A stretch of 64,000 bases of DNA from Thalassospira lohafexi (lineage in GTDB: Bacteria; Pseudomonadota; Alphaproteobacteria; Rhodospirillales; Thalassospiraceae), in contig NZ_NXGX01000002.1 of the NCBI RefSeq assembly GCF_002844275.1, positions 186,001-250,000 on the forward strand, read 5' to 3'. The stretch's first letter is position 1. Each line of letters begins with the position of its first letter. Below are positions 60,617-64,000 of this stretch, one piece after another. Position numbers and translations under genes: made by a program. The notes below the pieces were generated by a model. It made no database searches and was not told where the DNA came from. It saw nothing but the letters and a program-made list of their open reading frames with translations.

Positions 60617-62191
60617 ATGCTTTATTTTACAAAATGGAAAGCAGCACTGGTTCTTTTGGTGTGTGCTTTGGGTGTGGTTTACGCCGCACCGAACTTCTTG
60701 CCTAAGGACGTTCTTCCGACAGAATCGAGCCTTCTGCCGAGCAAACAGGTCAATCTTGGCCTCGATCTGCGCGGCGGGTCACACATGTTGTTGGAGGTTG
60801 ATACCGACAGCGTTGTGCGTGAACGTTATGATGCATTGGCAGATTCTATTCGATCAGAATTGCGTCAGGCACAGATCCGTAACCGTCCGCGCGAAGCGAC
60901 TTTGCAGGGTGCGGAAGTTACCGTTCTCAAAGCCGAGGATGCCGAGAAGGCCCGCGAGCTGGTGCGTAATATCGAACCCAATACCGTCATGAGCGGCGAG
61001 GGGAACAATATCATTGTTTCCTATAACGAAGTTGCGATGAAGGAATTGATCGATAGGGCGCTTAGCCAGTCGGTTGAGGTGGTACGCCGTCGTGTCGACG
61101 AACTTGGCACAACCGAGCCGTCCATTCAGCGTCAGGGCACAAACCGCATCGTGGTGCAGGTTCCCGGCCTTGATGACCCATCGCGTTTGCGTGCGATCCT
61201 TGGTCGTACGGCAAAGATGAACTTCCATCTGGTCAATGGCCAGAAAACGGCTGCTGATGCGCGCTCCAGCGGCTTGCCGCCCGGGACCATGATCCTTCCG
61301 TCTGCGGACGAAGGGGACAAGGCCGCAGGCATTCGGGAATACCTGATTGACCGCCGTATTGTTGTGTCGGGGGACAACCTTGTTGATTCCCAACCAACCT
61401 TTAACGAAGGTCGTCCTGTGGTTTCGTTCCGCTTTGATGCGGCAGGCGGCGCACGGTTTGGTGACGTCACCAGCAAAAGTGCCGGACGCAGCCTTGCGAT
61501 TGTTCTTGATGGCGAAGTGATTTCAGCCCCGCGGATCAATGAACCGATCCTTGGTGGCAGCGGCATCATTACCGGTCAGTTCAGTGTGCAGGAAGCAAAT
61601 GACCTGGCACTGCTGCTGCGCGCGGGTGCATTGCCTGCACCGATGCAAATCCTTGAAGAACGCTCGGTTGGTCCGGGGCTTGGTCAGGATTCTGTTGAGG
61701 CAGGTGAAATCGCAGCCGTTCTCGGCCTGGTGTTTGTTATCGCGTTTATGGTCATCAGCTATGGCCGGTTTGGCATTTATGCCGATATCGCGCTTATGAT
61801 GAACCTGATCCTTGTGCTGGCGGTGATGTCTGTGCTTCAGGCGACCTTAACGTTGCCCGGGATTGCGGGGATCGTCTTGACGGTTGGTATGGCGGTTGAC
61901 GCCAATGTGCTGATCTTTGAGCGTATCCGTGAAGAACGGCGTAACGGGCGGACGATCATTAATGCGATCGATGCAGGGTATCGCAGTGCGATGTCGACCA
62001 TTTTGGATGCCAACATCACCACGCTGATTGCGGCACTGGTGTTGTTTAGCTTTGGCTCTGGCCCGATCAAGGGCTTTGCCGTGACGCTGGCAATTGGCAT
62101 CATCACATCCATGTTCTCGGCGATTTGGCTGACCCGACTGCTGATTGCAGTCTGGATCAAGCGTCGTCGTCCGAACGAGCTGGTACTTTGA
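60617..62191 (+). CDS. secD: Protein translocase subunit SecD
   Basis: The 524-residue RND-fold protein has the first helix (ALVLLVCALGVVYAAPN), LGLDLRGGSHMLLEV at the start of the large periplasmic P1 domain, and five further helices after FSVQEANDLALLLRAGALPAP. MAVDANVLIFERIREE is the conserved helix 4 motif. Together with SecF it uses the proton gradient to pull proteins out of SecY. The start at 60617 begins MLYFTKWK; codons upstream to 60587 are less likely. Confidence 0.96.
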   Translation: MLYFTKWKAALVLLVCALGVVYAAPNFLPKDVLPTESSLLPSKQVNLGLDLRGGSHMLLEVDTDSVVRERYDALADSIRSELRQAQIRNRPREATLQGAEVTVLKAEDAEKARELVRNIEPNTVMSGEGNNIIVSYNEVAMKELIDRALSQSVEVVRRRVDELGTTEPSIQRQGTNRIVVQVPGLDDPSRLRAILGRTAKMNFHLVNGQKTAADARSSGLPPGTMILPSADEGDKAAGIREYLIDRRIVVSGDNLVDSQPTFNEGRPVVSFRFDAAGGARFGDVTSKSAGRSLAIVLDGEVISAPRINEPILGGSGIITGQFSVQEANDLALLLRAGALPAPMQILEERSVGPGLGQDSVEAGEIAAVLGLVFVIAFMVISYGRFGIYADIALMMNLILVLAVMSVLQATLTLPGIAGIVLTVGMAVDANVLIFERIREERRNGRTIINAIDAGYRSAMSTILDANITTLIAALVLFSFGSGPIKGFAVTLAIGIITSMFSAIWLTRLLIAVWIKRRRPNELVL

Positions 62192-62210
62192 GGAAGGGAA
62201 CAGGGAAGAT

Positions 62211-63140
62211 ATGAAACCTTTGCATCTTATCCCGGATGACGTGAACGTCCCGTTCCTCAAATTCCGGAAGATCTTTTACATCGTGTCCTTGGTGATGGTG
62301 CTGGCCTCTGTTGGCCTGTTCTTCACCAAGGGGCTTAACTTCGGCATTGATTTCCGCGGCGGTATTCTTGTGGAAATCAAAACGGACGGCCCGGCAAATA
62401 TCGGCGCATTGCGTGATAATCTTGGCAGTCTTGGTCTTGGTGATGTGTCTATTCAGGAATTCGGCGAACCCGATGACGTCCTGATTCAGTTGCAGCGTCA
62501 GGATGGGGACGAAAAAGCCCAGATGACCGCCTTGGCCCAGGTGACTGACGCCCTTGGCGACAGTGTCACCATTCGCCGAAGCGAACTTGTCGGCCCGAAG
62601 GTCGGTGACGAGCTTAAGGAAGCCGGTATTTATTCGGTCGTGATCTCTCTTTTGCTGATCATGGTCTATATCTGGTTCCGGTTCGAATGGCAGTTTGCAG
62701 TGGCATCCGTCATCGCACTTTTGCACGACGTTCTGATCACCATTGGCTTCTTTGTCATTACCGGTGTTCAGTTTGACCTTGCGACCTTGGCCGCCATTTT
62801 GACGGTTGCCGGGTATTCGATTAACGATACGGTTGTTGTGTTTGACCGCATTCGTGAATATCTGCGCAAGTTCCGCAAAATGGAGCTCACGGATCTTTTG
62901 GATCTGTCGATCAATTCGACCCTGTCGCGTACGACAATGACGTCATTTACCACATTGCTGGCCTTGATTGCGTTGTTTGCATTTGGCGGGGAAGCGATAC
63001 GTGGCTTCACCATGGCGCTGATCTTTGGCATCGTTGTCGGCACATATTCATCGATTTGCGTCGCGTCGCCATTGCTGGTTGTTTTGCGTCTTAAGCGTAA
63101 AATTCCAGAAGGCGAAGAAGGGCAGGAAGCCAACGCCTGA
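62211..63140 (+). CDS. secF: Protein translocase subunit SecF
   Basis: The 309-residue protein has six helices, with the N-terminal FGIDFRGGILVEIKT after helix 1 and YSINDTVVVFDRIREYLRK, the SecF counterpart of the SecD helix 4 motif. The start at 62211 (MKPLHLIPDDVNVPFLKFRK) has GGGAAG upstream. It follows secD by 19 bases and ends before a strong terminator. Confidence 0.96.
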   Translation: MKPLHLIPDDVNVPFLKFRKIFYIVSLVMVLASVGLFFTKGLNFGIDFRGGILVEIKTDGPANIGALRDNLGSLGLGDVSIQEFGEPDDVLIQLQRQDGDEKAQMTALAQVTDALGDSVTIRRSELVGPKVGDELKEAGIYSVVISLLLIMVYIWFRFEWQFAVASVIALLHDVLITIGFFVITGVQFDLATLAAILTVAGYSINDTVVVFDRIREYLRKFRKMELTDLLDLSINSTLSRTTMTSFTTLLALIALFAFGGEAIRGFTMALIFGIVVGTYSSICVASPLLVVLRLKRKIPEGEEGQEANA

Positions 63141-63170
63141 TCAACCACAGTTGATCGATAGACGTTTACA

Positions 63171-63212
63171 GAAAGGCCGGGTTTGTGCGACAACAAACCC
63201 GGCCTTTCTTTT
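63171..63212 (+). terminator. Terminator after secF
   Basis: GAAAGGCCGGGTTTGT and ACAAACCCGGCCTTTC form a perfect 16-bp stem followed by TTTT. Confidence 0.92.
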
Positions 63213-63276
63213 GGTCTGTTCCTAACAAGTGTCTTCGAAAGCTCGGTAAAAATCCTTCAAAAACAGGCTGCTGCAC

Positions 63277-64000
63277 ATGACGCCCCACGCAGATGCGCGC
63301 AACGTTCATCGCGCCAATTTGATCGGTAGCCTTTGGATGATGGCGGCCATGGTGGCATTTTCCTTTGAAGATGCGTTTGTTAAAGCGGTCTCGGAAACGC
63401 ATCCGGTTGGGCAGGTTCTTATTGTCTTTGGTCTTGGCGGAACGCTTCTGTTTGCGGTTATCGCGCGGATCCAGAAGAAAAGTCTGCTGAACCCTGATGT
63501 TCTGTCCCGCGCCATGGGGATACGGGTCGTGTTTGAAGTTATTGGCCGGTTGTTTTACGTGCTCGCATTGGCACTGACCCCGCTTTCCTCGACCACGGCC
63601 ATTCTTCAGGCGACACCTATTATCGTTGTTCTTGGTGCGGCTATTCTGTTTGGCGAAAAGGTCGGCTGGCGGAGATGGGGCGCAATCCTGATTGGTTTGA
63701 TCGGTGTTTTAATTATTCTGCGTCCGACCACCGACAGCTTTTCGGCTTTGTCGTTACTGGCAGTGATTGGAACAATCGGTTTTGCCGGACGGGATCTGGC
63801 AAGCCGTGCTGCGCCAGTATCACTCAGCACATCTCTTCTGGGTTTTTATGGATTCGTTGCCATCATTCTGGCCGGTGTGTTGTTTTCGATTTGGGATGGG
63901 AAAGCGTTCACCTGGTTTGATGGGAAAAGTCTTTTCTATTTCCTGGGCGCTGTGCTAATGGGCGCATTTGCCTATAGCGCCTTAATGAAGGCGATGCGCA
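63277..64000 (+). CDS. EamA/DMT-family transporter, cut by window edge
   Basis: The frame from ATG at 63277 stays open to the end of the window (241 codons), so the C-terminus is missing. The first EamA repeat runs from IGSLWMMAAMVAFSFEDAFVK to LIGLIGVLIILRPTTDS, with the typical TPLSSTTAILQATPIIVVLGAAILFGE helix pair; the second repeat begins at about residue 150. Such 10-helix carriers export or import small metabolites; the substrate is unknown. No strong ribosome binding site is seen; ACAGGCTG is nearest. Confidence 0.85.
   Translation, partial: MTPHADARNVHRANLIGSLWMMAAMVAFSFEDAFVKAVSETHPVGQVLIVFGLGGTLLFAVIARIQKKSLLNPDVLSRAMGIRVVFEVIGRLFYVLALALTPLSSTTAILQATPIIVVLGAAILFGEKVGWRRWGAILIGLIGVLIILRPTTDSFSALSLLAVIGTIGFAGRDLASRAAPVSLSTSLLGFYGFVAIILAGVLFSIWDGKAFTWFDGKSLFYFLGAVLMGAFAYSALMKAMR

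Noticed and set aside
1-64000. CRISPR arrays, insertion sequences, prophage or rRNA genes
   Set aside because: None seen: no regularly spaced repeats, transposase or integrase frames, or rRNA-like sequence.

Overview
The window looks like chromosomal DNA from an alphaproteobacterium of the Rhodospirillales, most like Thalassospira. This is inferred from gene order and protein style, not from a database search. The supporting signs are the order pcm-like/rhodanese/tolC/popZ/valS, the long run argS-SPOR-nagZ-(M50)-scpA-scpB-(ABC)-tatABC-serS-surE-pcm-nlpD-(DUF815)-yajC-secD-secF, a DUF1491 protein and a standalone ErpA. There are no insertion sequences, phage genes, CRISPR arrays or rRNA operons, and I found no clearly broken gene. 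It reads as ordinary, densely coded chromosome with one accessory-looking island (about 18.9-27.6 kb).

Layout. 0.2-9.4 kb: a soluble chemoreceptor-like protein with its signalling tip before its sensory domain, a duplicated-motif membrane protein, an IclR regulator, a PAS-PAS-GGDEF cyclase behind a 40-bp hairpin, MsrA, a SPOR lipoprotein, and small membrane or TPR proteins. 9.4-18.8 kb: ThrS, an MFS carrier, DUF599, an acidic protein, a cytosolic M23 protein with DUF1491, parvulin, YaaA, a TrpD2-like protein and DUF924. 18.9-25.9 kb: a cobalamin riboswitch followed by a translationally coupled operon (K-type periplasmic protein, CbiM, L-type anchored protein, CbiQ, CbiO, then a His-tailed MFS exporter) meeting a convergent second K/L pair. 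26-31.6 kb: a beta-helix protein, a MerR (LiuR-like) regulator, an acyl-CoA synthetase/GNAT fusion and a small protein.

31.6-32.8 kb holds two identical tRNA-Asn genes, one tRNA-Cys and a candidate terminated small RNA. 32.8-43.2 kb carries the envelope/polarity set (methyltransferase-like, rhodanese, TolC, PopZ), ValS, the folate genes pabB-pabA-pabC and a degenerate EAL protein. 43.2-45.7 kb holds an FMN-riboswitch-controlled ribB, xth and erpA. 45.9-64 kb is the conserved translation, segregation, Tat and Sec cluster, ending in a DMT transporter cut by the window edge.

The most interesting system is the metal locus. All four accessory periplasmic proteins are predicted to expose a histidine as their first mature residue (each has an AQA/H cleavage site). 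CbiM has the matching His2, no CbiN is seen, and the uptake operon ends in a His-rich exporter. The two K/L pairs flank the single M-Q-O core, which suggests a metal-relay transporter with two alternative acceptor sets.
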